Made by a program: the position numbers and the translations under genes. Source: an uncultured Eubacteriales bacterium (lineage in GTDB: Bacteria > Bacillota > Clostridia > Oscillospirales > Ruminococcaceae). From it: a DNA stretch of 13,816 nucleotides. The notes below the pieces were generated by a model that had not been told where the DNA came from, did no database searches, and was given only the letters and a program-made list of their open reading frames with translations. The DNA lies in the NCBI GenBank assembly GCA_959605275.1, contig CAUHFD010000056.1, forward strand, positions 1-13,816, in the 5' to 3' direction. Positions within the stretch are counted from its first letter, which is position 1; the number at the start of each line of letters is the position of its first letter. Shown here in pieces: positions 7,053 to 13,816 of this stretch.

Positions 7053-7875
7053 TGTGAAGAGATTGGCGGAAAAAATGCGGCTGGATGCCGCGGTGGTGGA
7101 AAAAGGAATGGCGGAGAGCCGTGAAAAGGCAAAAGCACTGATTATGGCAGGCAGTGTGTTGGTGGACGGAGAAAAGTGTGACAAGGCGGGCACCTTCATT
7201 AAGTCGGACAGTGTGATCGAAATAAAAGGAAACACCTTGAAATATGTCAGCCGCGGTGGTTTAAAGCTGGAAAAAGCAATCCAAAAGCATCATTTTGATT
7301 TGACCGGCAAAATCTGTATTGATATTGGCGCGTCAAGCGGCGGATTTACTGATTGTATGCTGCAAAACGGAGCCAGTAAGGTGTATGCGGTCGATGTCGG
7401 ATATGGGCAATTGGCATGGAGCCTACGTACTGATCCGCGCGTGGTGAATATGGAGCGGACCAATATTCGCTATGTTACCCAAGAGCAGATTCCGCAACCC
7501 CTTGATTTTGGTTCGATCGACGTGTCTTTTATCTCCTTAACATTGGTTTTGCCGGTTTTGCATCGGCTGTTAAAGGAGAATGGAGAGGCTCTTTGTCTGG
7601 TAAAGCCCCAGTTTGAAGCCGGAAAAGGAAAAGTCGGAAAAAAAGGGGTGGTCCGAGAGCCAGAGATACATTGTGAGGTTTTGGAAAAAATATTACATTT
7701 TTGCAATCAAAACGGATTTTTGGTTTTGGATATGGATTATTCTCCGATTAAAGGTCCGGAAGGAAATATAGAGTATTTGTTTTACCTGAAAAAAAGCGAT
7801 CAGATTTCTTCATTCAACGAGCAGGATATTCAAAGTTTGGTCGCTGAATCTCATCAATGCTTAGACAGCAAGTGA
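7033..7875 (+). CDS. tlyA: TlyA family rRNA 2'-O-methyltransferase (YqxC-like)
   Basis: A 280-residue protein with an N-terminal S4 RNA-binding domain (RLDAAVVEKGMAESREKAKALIMAG, residues about 16-40) and a FtsJ-type SAM methyltransferase domain. The SAM loop is IDIGASSGGFTD (from residue 96). The 2'-O-methyltransferase K-D-K-E residues are visible as Lys78 or Lys81 (GLKLEKAI), Asp163 (SIDVSFIS), Lys191 (LVKPQFE) and a C-terminal Glu in the GPEGNIEYLF stretch. Mycobacterial TlyA methylates 16S and 23S rRNA and affects capreomycin sensitivity; the target here is inferred. The start is unsure: ATG 7033 lies inside dxs without a clear ribosome site, and GTG 7054 or ATG 7075 are alternatives nearer the S4 motif. 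Gene order with dxs and argR matches B. subtilis yqxC. Confidence 0.92.
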   Translation: MKMIRNDVKRLAEKMRLDAAVVEKGMAESREKAKALIMAGSVLVDGEKCDKAGTFIKSDSVIEIKGNTLKYVSRGGLKLEKAIQKHHFDLTGKICIDIGASSGGFTDCMLQNGASKVYAVDVGYGQLAWSLRTDPRVVNMERTNIRYVTQEQIPQPLDFGSIDVSFISLTLVLPVLHRLLKENGEALCLVKPQFEAGKGKVGKKGVVREPEIHCEVLEKILHFCNQNGFLVLDMDYSPIKGPEGNIEYLFYLKKSDQISSFNEQDIQSLVAESHQCLDSK

Positions 7876-7907
7876 TAAACTGTTTTACAAAAGGAATGAT
7901 TGAACGA

Positions 7908-8768
7908 ATGAAAGTTTTTATTATGCCGAATCTCAGTCGTAAAACGGCTTATCCCTGCACAGTAGATACGATTCATCGCTTACAGGGGCTGAAAATCGAA
8001 GTCTTGCTTGACTGGAAGCATCGTTCTTCTTTTGCAGAGTTTAAGAATATTAACTATCGGGACGGCGATGAAGCACTGGAAGAATGTGATTTTGTCATAG
8101 CAATCGGCGGAGACGGAACCATCATGCACAGTGCGAAACATGCCATGCAGAAAAATAAGCCTGTTTTCGGTATTAATGCAGGTCGGTTAGGCTTTTTGGC
8201 AAGTCTGGAAACGGATGAATTGGATCATCTGGAGGATTTGATTACCGGCAATTATTCGATTGACCGCCGTATGATGCTGAAAGTAACACATCATACCAAA
8301 AAGGGAGCGGACACTTTTTTTGCACTCAACGATGCGGTAATCTCAAAGGGAGCACTTGCTAAAATTGTTGACCTGGAAGTTTACTGCGACGGTCAGAAGA
8401 TGATTTCTCATCGGGCGGACGGTATTATTTTTTCAACACCTACCGGCTCTACTGCCTATTCCTTGGCTGCCGGGGGACCTGTGATTGATCCGAAAATCGA
8501 TTGTATTTCCATGACGCCGATTTGCTCTCATTCTTTGATGGGACGCTCGATCATTTTTTCGGATGACAAAGTGCTTAGAGCGTCTGCAAATATTGACGAT
8601 GAACACGAAGCGTACCTTAGTGTCGACGGAGAAAGCGACGTTAAATTGGCAAAGGGAGATACGGTCACGATCGAAAAAAGCGATATTTTCATCCGCTTTG
8701 TGCAATTGACCGATAAGCCATTCTACGAAATTTTAAATGAAAAAATATTGGAGAAAATGTGTGATTAA
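7908..8768 (+). CDS. nadK: NAD kinase
   Basis: ATP-NAD kinase, which makes NADP from NAD, about 286 residues from the chosen start. Seen: the GGDGT motif (from Gly67, with catalytic Asp69), GINAGRLGFLASLE, FALNDAVIS, HRADGIIFSTPTGSTAYSLA with AGGPVIDP (the second conserved block), and PICSHSLMGRSIIF. I chose ATG 7908 because NAD kinases begin directly with a beta strand like MKVFIMPN. AAAAGGA (7889-7895) lies 12 bases upstream, somewhat long. ATG 7896 is too close to that site. An in-frame ATG at 7857 overlaps tlyA, has no ribosome site and adds unmatched residues. B. subtilis lacks nadK at this spot. The position next to dxs is sensible because the MEP pathway uses NADPH. Confidence 0.95.
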   Translation: MKVFIMPNLSRKTAYPCTVDTIHRLQGLKIEVLLDWKHRSSFAEFKNINYRDGDEALEECDFVIAIGGDGTIMHSAKHAMQKNKPVFGINAGRLGFLASLETDELDHLEDLITGNYSIDRRMMLKVTHHTKKGADTFFALNDAVISKGALAKIVDLEVYCDGQKMISHRADGIIFSTPTGSTAYSLAAGGPVIDPKIDCISMTPICSHSLMGRSIIFSDDKVLRASANIDDEHEAYLSVDGESDVKLAKGDTVTIEKSDIFIRFVQLTDKPFYEILNEKILEKMCD

Positions 8769-8806
8769 GCGACTGTTTTGTCTGCTTTAGAGAAGGAGAT
8801 TTTTTA

Positions 8807-9265
8807 ATGAAAAGCAAACGTCATCAAAAAATTATCGAATTAATCACAGCCGAGGATATCAATACGCAGGAAGGAATCCTAAAGGGGCTGCGGGAAAACG
8901 GATTTGATGTGACACAGGCGACAGTATCGCGTGATATCAAAGAGTTGCAGTTGATCAAAACGCTTTCCACTGACGGAAAATATAAATATACCATGTCCCA
9001 AAAAAGTGGATTACATGACTTCTCCGATAAATATTTTTCTATTTTATCCGAAGCGGTAATCAGCATGGAAGCGGCAGGCAATATGGTGGTTATTAAATGT
9101 CATGTAGGTATGGCGCAGGCAGCATGTGCCTGTTTGGATAAAACCGATTGGAGTGGGGTAGTCGGCACGTTGGCGGGAGACGATACCATTTTCGCAGTGA
9201 TTAAGACCGAAAAGGATGCAAAGAATTTTGTAAAGGATTTAAGCAAGTATATCCAAATTGGTTAA
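8807..9265 (+). CDS. argR: Arginine repressor ArgR/AhrC
   Basis: A 152-residue arginine-dependent hexameric transcription factor that represses arginine synthesis and, in Bacillus, activates catabolism. The N-terminal winged helix carries VTQATVSRDIKEL (recognition helix with Ser41 and Arg42). The C-terminal domain carries GTLAGDDTIFAVI with Asp125 and Asp126, which bind arginine in the trimer interface. The length is the family norm. A very good ribosome site (AAGGAGA, 8793-8799) lies 7 bases before the ATG. It sits just upstream of recN, a conserved Firmicutes pairing. I saw no convincing ARG box in the adjacent gaps, so its targets are probably elsewhere. Confidence 0.96.
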   Translation: MKSKRHQKIIELITAEDINTQEGILKGLRENGFDVTQATVSRDIKELQLIKTLSTDGKYKYTMSQKSGLHDFSDKYFSILSEAVISMEAAGNMVVIKCHVGMAQAACACLDKTDWSGVVGTLAGDDTIFAVIKTEKDAKNFVKDLSKYIQIG

Positions 9266-9320
9266 AGATTGTCTGATGCGTTTATTTCGTTGTATTTGCG
9301 GTTTTATTATCCGATAGAGT

Positions 9321-11000
9321 GTGGTGAACAGAGTGCTGTCAGAATTATATATCAAAAATTTAGCGGTTATTGAAAAAACCAATATTTACTTTGAACCGGG
9401 TTTGAATGTATTTACGGGAGAAACCGGTGCCGGAAAATCTATTGTGATAGATGCGATTAATGCGATATTGGGACAGCGTACTTCCAAGGATATCGTCCGT
9501 ACCGGAGAGGATAAGGCGGTTATCAATGCGGTTTTTACCGAATTGGGAGCAGATGTATTAAAAACGCTGGACGATTACGGTTATGAAGCAGAAGACGGTA
9601 CGCTGATGATTCAGCGTGAAATTTCTGCTGACGGAAAAAGCAGTGCCCGTATCTGCGGCAGCCCGGTTACGGCTTCGGTATTAAGAGAAATCGGCAGTCA
9701 TTTGATCAATATTCACGGACAGCACGATAATCAGGTGCTGCTGCAACCCGAAAAGCATTTGGATATTTTGGATGCTTTTGGTTCAGTGGAGGCAGAAAAG
9801 GAAGCCTACTATGCGAGTTATCGCAAGTTGGTGCAGCTGAAGAAAGAAATTTCTCAGATCGATACCGATGAAAGCGAAAAGGAACGAAAAGCAGATTTAC
9901 TGCGATATCAGATTCAGGAGATTCAGAGCGCGGCGTTGCAGCCCGGTGAAGAAGAAACACTGGAAAATGATAAAAAGGCACTTTTGAATTATTCCAATAT
10001 ATTAGAAAACCTTCAGAATGCATATGCTGTTTTATTTGGAAATGATGACATGATTGGCGCAGCAGACGGCGTGTCCGAAGCGTCTGACGCCTTGTCCGAA
10101 GCGGCGGAATATGACGATAATATCGGTGAATTGAGTGAAAAACTGACCGATTTATCTTATCAGCTGAGCGATGTTGCACAGGAGGTAAGCAGTCTTTTAC
10201 AGAATATGGAATATGATCCCCGTCAGTTGGACGAGATTGAAGAACGGCTTGACTTGTTGTTTAAGTTAAAGCGGAAATACGGAGACAGCGTTGAAAAAAT
10301 ACAGGCATATCTGGCAACCGCACAGGAGGAGCTTGAAGGCATTGAACTGTCGGACGAACGGTTGACCGAACTGAAAGCGCAGGAGCAGCAGGAATTAATG
10401 CTGGCACGTGAATTGGCGGAACAATTAAGCGTCCGGCGCAGAGAAGCGGCGGAGCGTTTGGTGACGCAGATTACTTCCGAACTTCAATTTCTGGACATGC
10501 CCAATGTTAAGCTGACGGTTGATTTTAAGAAAACTCCGTTGAGAGCCAATGGAAAAGATGAGGTGGAATTTTTTATTTCCACCAATCCGGGCGAACCTCC
10601 GAAACCGATTTCCAAGATTGCATCTGGCGGTGAATTGTCGCGTATTATGTTGGCGATTAAAAACGCTTTGGCAGATAAGGATAATGTGCCTACTTTGATC
10701 TTTGATGAAGTTGACACCGGAATCAGCGGCAGAGCGGCACAAAAGGTGGGTTTGAAACTAAAAAGCGTTGCGAAGAATCGTCAGGTAGTTTGTGTGACTC
10801 ATTTGGCTCAGATCGCTGCTTTAGGAGATAATCATTTTCTAATTCGGAAAGATTTTACCAAAGATAAAACTTATACAAATGTGCATAAGTTGGATTTTGA
10901 AGGACGAAAACAGGAAATCGCACGTATTATCGGTACCGATCAGATTACAGACCTGACTTTAAAAAATGCTGAAGAAATGCTTCTGCAAGGGAATCATTGA
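9321..11000 (+). CDS. recN: DNA repair protein RecN
   Basis: An SMC-like ATPase acting in double-strand break repair, 559 residues, normal for the family. Walker A GETGAGKS is at residues 33-40. The signature motif SGGELSRIMLAIK starts at Ser435 and Walker B TLIFDEVDTGISG contains Asp462 and Glu463, followed by VCVTHLAQIAALGD. Between them lie long charged helical segments (about 160-390) forming the coiled coil. The start is GTG. GTG 9321 and 9324 lack ribosome sites, while GTG 9333 begins with LSELYIKNLAVIE like relatives and has GGTGA (9323-9327) 5 bases upstream, so it may be the true start. A 55-base gap separates it from argR. B. subtilis has spoIVB next; here an AT-rich gap follows. 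Confidence 0.95.
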   Translation: MVNRVLSELYIKNLAVIEKTNIYFEPGLNVFTGETGAGKSIVIDAINAILGQRTSKDIVRTGEDKAVINAVFTELGADVLKTLDDYGYEAEDGTLMIQREISADGKSSARICGSPVTASVLREIGSHLINIHGQHDNQVLLQPEKHLDILDAFGSVEAEKEAYYASYRKLVQLKKEISQIDTDESEKERKADLLRYQIQEIQSAALQPGEEETLENDKKALLNYSNILENLQNAYAVLFGNDDMIGAADGVSEASDALSEAAEYDDNIGELSEKLTDLSYQLSDVAQEVSSLLQNMEYDPRQLDEIEERLDLLFKLKRKYGDSVEKIQAYLATAQEELEGIELSDERLTELKAQEQQELMLARELAEQLSVRRREAAERLVTQITSELQFLDMPNVKLTVDFKKTPLRANGKDEVEFFISTNPGEPPKPISKIASGGELSRIMLAIKNALADKDNVPTLIFDEVDTGISGRAAQKVGLKLKSVAKNRQVVCVTHLAQIAALGDNHFLIRKDFTKDKTYTNVHKLDFEGRKQEIARIIGTDQITDLTLKNAEEMLLQGNH

Positions 11001-11210
11001 TTTTACGGTGTTTTCATCACACAATGTTCACATTAAAATGATATCATAAAAATATTATTGATTTCAAATAAGCTTAACGAAGATATATAGTAGAGATACT
11101 GTTTTATTTTGCTTTGGAGTGTTGCAAAAATATTCTGTTTTGAAAAAGGAACAGGTGAAGTGCAGAGTATTGTACAGAGAAGCACTTAGAATAAAAAAAG
11201 TGAGTTTCAA

Positions 11211-11298
11211 AGATAGTGTCTGCATGAGTTAAATAGGTTAGATTTTGAGTGAATTTTCACGAGGAGATAACTTTTGAATACTCATGCGGACACTATCT
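11211..11298. repeat. 88-base element with 19-base inverted ends (MITE-like or IS remnant)
   Basis: The left arm AGATAGTGTCTGCATGAGT (11211-11229) is the reverse complement of the right arm ACTCATGCGGACACTATCT (11280-11298) at 18 of 19 positions; the one mismatch would be a U-G wobble in RNA. The 50-base interior has no coding capacity and holds a small hairpin (GTGA/TCAC, 11249-11260). From memory, the ends (GATA..GTC.G.AT) resemble the terminal repeats of IS256-type elements. No 8-9-base target duplication is visible at the flanks, so insertion would be old or the resemblance coincidental. As RNA it would form a long stem that could also insulate recN from licD. Confidence 0.6.
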
Positions 11299-11301
11299 AA
11301 G

Positions 11302-11329
11302 TTCTGTTTGATTTTTTAATGAAACAGAA
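11302..11329 (+). other. Hairpin upstream of licD
   Basis: TTCTGTTT (11302-11309) pairs perfectly with AAACAGAA (11322-11329) across a 12-base loop. ATT and AAT at the loop edges can extend the stem past a G-G mismatch. The T-run is in the loop, not after the stem, so this is not a typical terminator. It lies 4 bases after the inverted-repeat element and 39 bases before the licD start. Confidence 0.4.
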
Positions 11330-11368
11330 TAGTCAATCAGAGTTAAATTCACAAGGGAGAGTATTGGA

Positions 11369-12127
11369 ATGGATCGACTGAGAGAATATCAATTGCGTTT
11401 GCTGTCGATGTTAAAGCAATTTGATTCTTTTGCAAAGAAAAATGAAATACCTTATTTCCTTTTGGGTGGAAATGTGCTCGGCGCAGTGCGGCATAAGGGA
11501 TTCATTCCGTGGGACGACGATGTGGATATCGGCTTGTATCAAGATGACTATGAGAAGATGACAAAGCTCATCAATGAACAAATGGATTCGTCTTTTGTTT
11601 TTTATAACGAGGGCGAAAATCCGTTTCCCAATGCGCCGATCGGAAAGTTATATGATATTTCGAATCCGGAGGAGGATCTGCGGCAAGTGCCTTCGTTTGA
11701 TGTCTTTTTGCTGCAAAATATTCCGGACGGCAGATGGGCGAGAAAATTGTATCAAATTCAGGCGACTGTATATCATCTGCTCGTTTTAGACCGACCTGCG
11801 GAAAATCGGGGAAAGGCGGCATATTTGCTGTCAAAAGCCATACTGACTGTTCTGCCGAAAAAAACAAAAAAGTGGCTGAAACAGAAAATGGGCGCAGCGG
11901 TGCGTAAGAAACGGGATACCGGAGAAATTACAACCGTATACGGCGCACATGGGTTTGACCGCGAAACGATGCCGAAAGAATATTTCGGCGAACCGTTGAT
12001 GATGGAATTTGAAGGACAGCTCTTTCCGATTCCGCAGCAATATGATCGGTATTTGACTAAGATGTATGGTGACTATATGAAGTTGCCGCCCGAAAAGGAT
12101 CGTAAACCCGCCCATAAAGAATTGTAA
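11369..12127 (+). CDS. LicD family phosphotransferase
   Basis: A 252-residue protein of the LicD (nucleotidyltransferase-fold) family. Known members transfer phosphocholine, or phosphoribitol-type groups, from CDP-activated donors to cell-surface polysaccharides. The family core is clear: FLLGGNVLGAVRHKGFIPW followed by DDDVDIG (residues 30-55), with the catalytic Asp cluster Asp49-Asp51 and Asp53. The C-terminal part has MYGDYMKLPP, the typical end of the family where the polypeptide binds its acceptor. There is no signal peptide or membrane segment, so it is cytosolic. AAGGGAGA at 11353-11360 supports the start. It is followed by the polymerase-like gene after 47 bases, suggesting one locus. 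The transferred group cannot be told from sequence. Confidence 0.9.
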   Translation: MDRLREYQLRLLSMLKQFDSFAKKNEIPYFLLGGNVLGAVRHKGFIPWDDDVDIGLYQDDYEKMTKLINEQMDSSFVFYNEGENPFPNAPIGKLYDISNPEEDLRQVPSFDVFLLQNIPDGRWARKLYQIQATVYHLLVLDRPAENRGKAAYLLSKAILTVLPKKTKKWLKQKMGAAVRKKRDTGEITTVYGAHGFDRETMPKEYFGEPLMMEFEGQLFPIPQQYDRYLTKMYGDYMKLPPEKDRKPAHKEL

Positions 12128-12174
12128 GAATGGACAGGGCAAATATTATATAAACATAAGTTGGGAAGCTGAGT

Positions 12175-13816
12175 ATGAATAAAGCCAAAAAATTGATATC
12201 TATCCTATTAAGTCTTGATTTGTTACAGTATGCCTTCTTTTTTGTTGTTACTGCTCGTTTATTTATGTCGTTGCAGCCTACCAGCACTAATGTGGTGTAC
12301 TGTTTCAGTGTATATGCTTTTATTGTGCTGATTTATCAGTTTTGGAGAAATCCGACTCGATTAAAAGGAAATAAAAATCTGTTGCTGATACTGTTTATGT
12401 TCTGTTATGCAGTGACTATTTTATTAAACGCAAAATATCACTTTACATCTAACATGTTTTTATGGCTTTTTGCTTTTGCGTCTGCCTTTTTGTATTTCCC
12501 GATCGATCGAACTACTGCGCCGGAAAAGGTTAAGAAAAAGCTGCTGGGTTATTCGGTGATATATACCGGTATTATTTTCATTTATAATTTGATTTCAATC
12601 GGTATGTTGCTTTGTTCCTATGGTGTCAACTATTACTTATATAATTATCAGGGCGTGCGGATGCGGTATCGTATCGGTTTTATCAATAAACGTTTGTGGG
12701 GCGTCTATACCAGCCCAAATGTCGGGGCTATGGCTTGTTGGATATCAATTGTTTTCAGCATATTGATTTTGTATTTTGCTTTTAAACATACATATAAACG
12801 GCGCAAACTAATCGCTGTGTTTTGTGGTTTGAGTATTGCAGCGGCAATGATCTATATCAGTTTTTCGGATTCACGCGGTCAGATGCTAAATGCAAAATTG
12901 TTGCTGTTTGTTTTGCCGATTATCTTTTTTCGCAATATACAGTCTTTTTTCCAAAAAAGATTTCGCCATTATCGGATGGGGGTACATATTGCAGTTTGCG
13001 CACTTTTGTCAGTAGCAATGATGAATGTGTTTACACCTGTAATATATGGAATCAGATCGGCGGTTGCCCCTGCTGTTTATTATTTGAATTTGGATCAGTA
13101 TGGACAGGAAGCAGGCAGCGGCAAATCGTTCGTCGAAATTATCGGCATCGGACGCGGCGTGGATGAGGAGTTGGGCGGCGATAATACAAACGGACGGATA
13201 ACCATCTGGATTGATGCACTGAAAGCATGGAGCCGGAAACCGATATTCGGACTGTCTAAAGAGAATGTATATCGTGAGGTTGTTCAATTCAATCCGAATG
13301 CGCATACCGGTTTGGTATCCCATTGCCATAATGCTTATATTGACGTGCTGGTTGATACAGGATTAGTCGGATTTATCCTTTTTGCAGCTTTTGTTTTGCT
13401 GTGCGGCTTACCGATGCTCAAATATATTTTCGCCAAAAAGAGAGGACCGGATGATATCATCATCAAGCTGTTGATTACTATATTTGCCATGCTGCTGATT
13501 TCCGGTTTTTATGAAACTTTTATCCTATTTAATTTGCAGGTATTTACATTAGTATTGTTCTCAGTATTAGGATTTTTAAATTATCTGCTGTTTCAATATC
13601 AACGTCCGCAGCATCAGGACAGAGTATTGATCTTTTTGATGGGAAGCTACAAGCTGATGACAGCTTTAACAGTCAAAAAGCAATTTTATGCTGATCGTCC
13701 AGTGGATTTGGTATTGACCTCGGAATGTCATACCGATGAGCAGGAATTAGTACGTATGAAAAATTGCGGTGCATTTGACGAAATCATTGTGATACCGTCA
13801 TATCCCCGTCCGAATC
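12175..13816 (+). CDS. O-antigen ligase/polymerase-like membrane protein fused to a glycosyltransferase-like domain (3' end beyond window)
   Basis: The frame opens at ATG 12175 (GGGAAG at 12163-12168, 6 bases upstream) and stays open for 547 codons to the window edge. Residues 1 to about 475 are a multi-spanning membrane protein with many hydrophobic segments. Wzy/WaaL-type marks are FSDSRGQ (about 231-236), a large extracytoplasmic loop (about 300-380) with NGRITIW (Arg341), and HCHNAYIDVLVDTGLVG (from His383). Such proteins polymerise or ligate lipid-linked glycans outside the membrane. After the last segment (FLNYLLFQYQ, to about 478) the chain continues into a soluble piece beginning DRVLIFLMGSYKLM (about 484) with VDLVLTSE and FDEIIVIP. 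This reads like the first Rossmann strands of sialyltransferase-like glycosyltransferases. The fused domain's identity is inferred and its C-terminus is missing. Confidence 0.82.
   Translation, partial: MNKAKKLISILLSLDLLQYAFFFVVTARLFMSLQPTSTNVVYCFSVYAFIVLIYQFWRNPTRLKGNKNLLLILFMFCYAVTILLNAKYHFTSNMFLWLFAFASAFLYFPIDRTTAPEKVKKKLLGYSVIYTGIIFIYNLISIGMLLCSYGVNYYLYNYQGVRMRYRIGFINKRLWGVYTSPNVGAMACWISIVFSILILYFAFKHTYKRRKLIAVFCGLSIAAAMIYISFSDSRGQMLNAKLLLFVLPIIFFRNIQSFFQKRFRHYRMGVHIAVCALLSVAMMNVFTPVIYGIRSAVAPAVYYLNLDQYGQEAGSGKSFVEIIGIGRGVDEELGGDNTNGRITIWIDALKAWSRKPIFGLSKENVYREVVQFNPNAHTGLVSHCHNAYIDVLVDTGLVGFILFAAFVLLCGLPMLKYIFAKKRGPDDIIIKLLITIFAMLLISGFYETFILFNLQVFTLVLFSVLGFLNYLLFQYQRPQHQDRVLIFLMGSYKLMTALTVKKQFYADRPVDLVLTSECHTDEQELVRMKNCGAFDEIIVIPSYPRPN

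Larger units (their letters stand above)
11001..11368 (+). other. AT-rich intergenic region between recN and licD
   Basis: No convincing gene is seen. It contains a perfect 10-base palindrome ATGATATCAT (11038-11047), the small inverted-repeat element (11211-11298) and a hairpin (11302-11329). No standard terminator with a U-run follows recN: the nearest pairings (GTGT/ACAC near 11009, AATGT/ACATT near 11033) are too short. One short frame, GTG 11155 to TAA 11230-11232 (25 codons, AAGGA upstream), runs into the left arm of the inverted repeat. It may be chance or the stump of an interrupted gene. A promoter for the polysaccharide genes is expected here, but no box pair is convincing. Confidence 0.6.

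Noticed and set aside
7857..7907. N-terminal extension of nadK from ATG 7857
   Set aside because: It overlaps the end of tlyA, lacks a ribosome site and adds residues ahead of the normal NAD kinase first strand.
9266..9320. ARG box near argR for autoregulation
   Set aside because: The T-rich gap has no clear pair of operator half-sites; the resemblance was only to AT richness.
11001..11050. Rho-independent terminator right after recN
   Set aside because: Only 4-5-pair stems with no following U-run are present; the ATGATATCAT palindrome lacks a usable loop.
12822..13166. 114-codon + strand frame inside the polymerase gene
   Set aside because: It is a shadow in another frame of the longer open frame from 12175, which has membrane segments and family motifs throughout.
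1..13816. CRISPR arrays, tRNA or rRNA genes
   Set aside because: No regularly spaced direct repeats and no cloverleaf or rRNA-like sequence were seen on either strand by eye.

Overview
The window reads as a chromosomal segment of a low-to-mid GC Gram-positive bacterium of the Clostridia, most likely an Oscillospirales/Ruminococcaceae-type organism. This is inferred from gene order and protein families, not from a marker gene. All recognisable genes lie on the + strand.

Region 1 (about 1-11000) is a long, tightly packed housekeeping cluster. It resembles the Bacillus subtilis series yqhY-nusB-folD-xseA-xseB-ispA-dxs-yqxC-ahrC-recN. In order it holds an Asp23/Gls24 protein, nusB, a TsaD/Kae1 paralog (where B. 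subtilis has folD), xseA, xseB, ispA, a divergent PAP2 membrane protein, dxs, tlyA, nadK, argR and recN. The genes overlap or are separated by short gaps, so much of it is probably co-transcribed. A candidate promoter with an extended -10 box and a leader of three tandem hairpins precede the first gene. The themes are transcription antitermination, DNA repair (exonuclease VII, RecN), isoprenoid precursor and prenyl diphosphate synthesis (Dxs, IspA, perhaps the PAP2-like protein), NADP supply (NadK, which would feed the NADPH-using MEP pathway), rRNA methylation, and arginine-dependent regulation.

Region 2 (11001-11368) is a 368-base AT-rich gap with no convincing gene. Its main content is an 88-base element bounded by 19-base inverted repeats with one mismatch, which looks like a small non-autonomous element or transposon remnant. 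A second hairpin follows it. B. subtilis has spoIVB and spo0A after recN; here the conserved order ends.

Region 3 (11369-13816) looks like the start of a surface-polysaccharide locus: a LicD-family phosphotransferase, then a long reading frame open to the window edge. That frame encodes a multi-spanning O-antigen ligase/polymerase-like protein whose chain continues without a stop into a soluble Rossmann-like segment resembling the N-terminus of sialyltransferase-like glycosyltransferases. This apparent polymerase-glycosyltransferase fusion is the most unusual thing here. The next most unusual are the inverted-repeat element at the junction and the structured leader of the asp23 gene.
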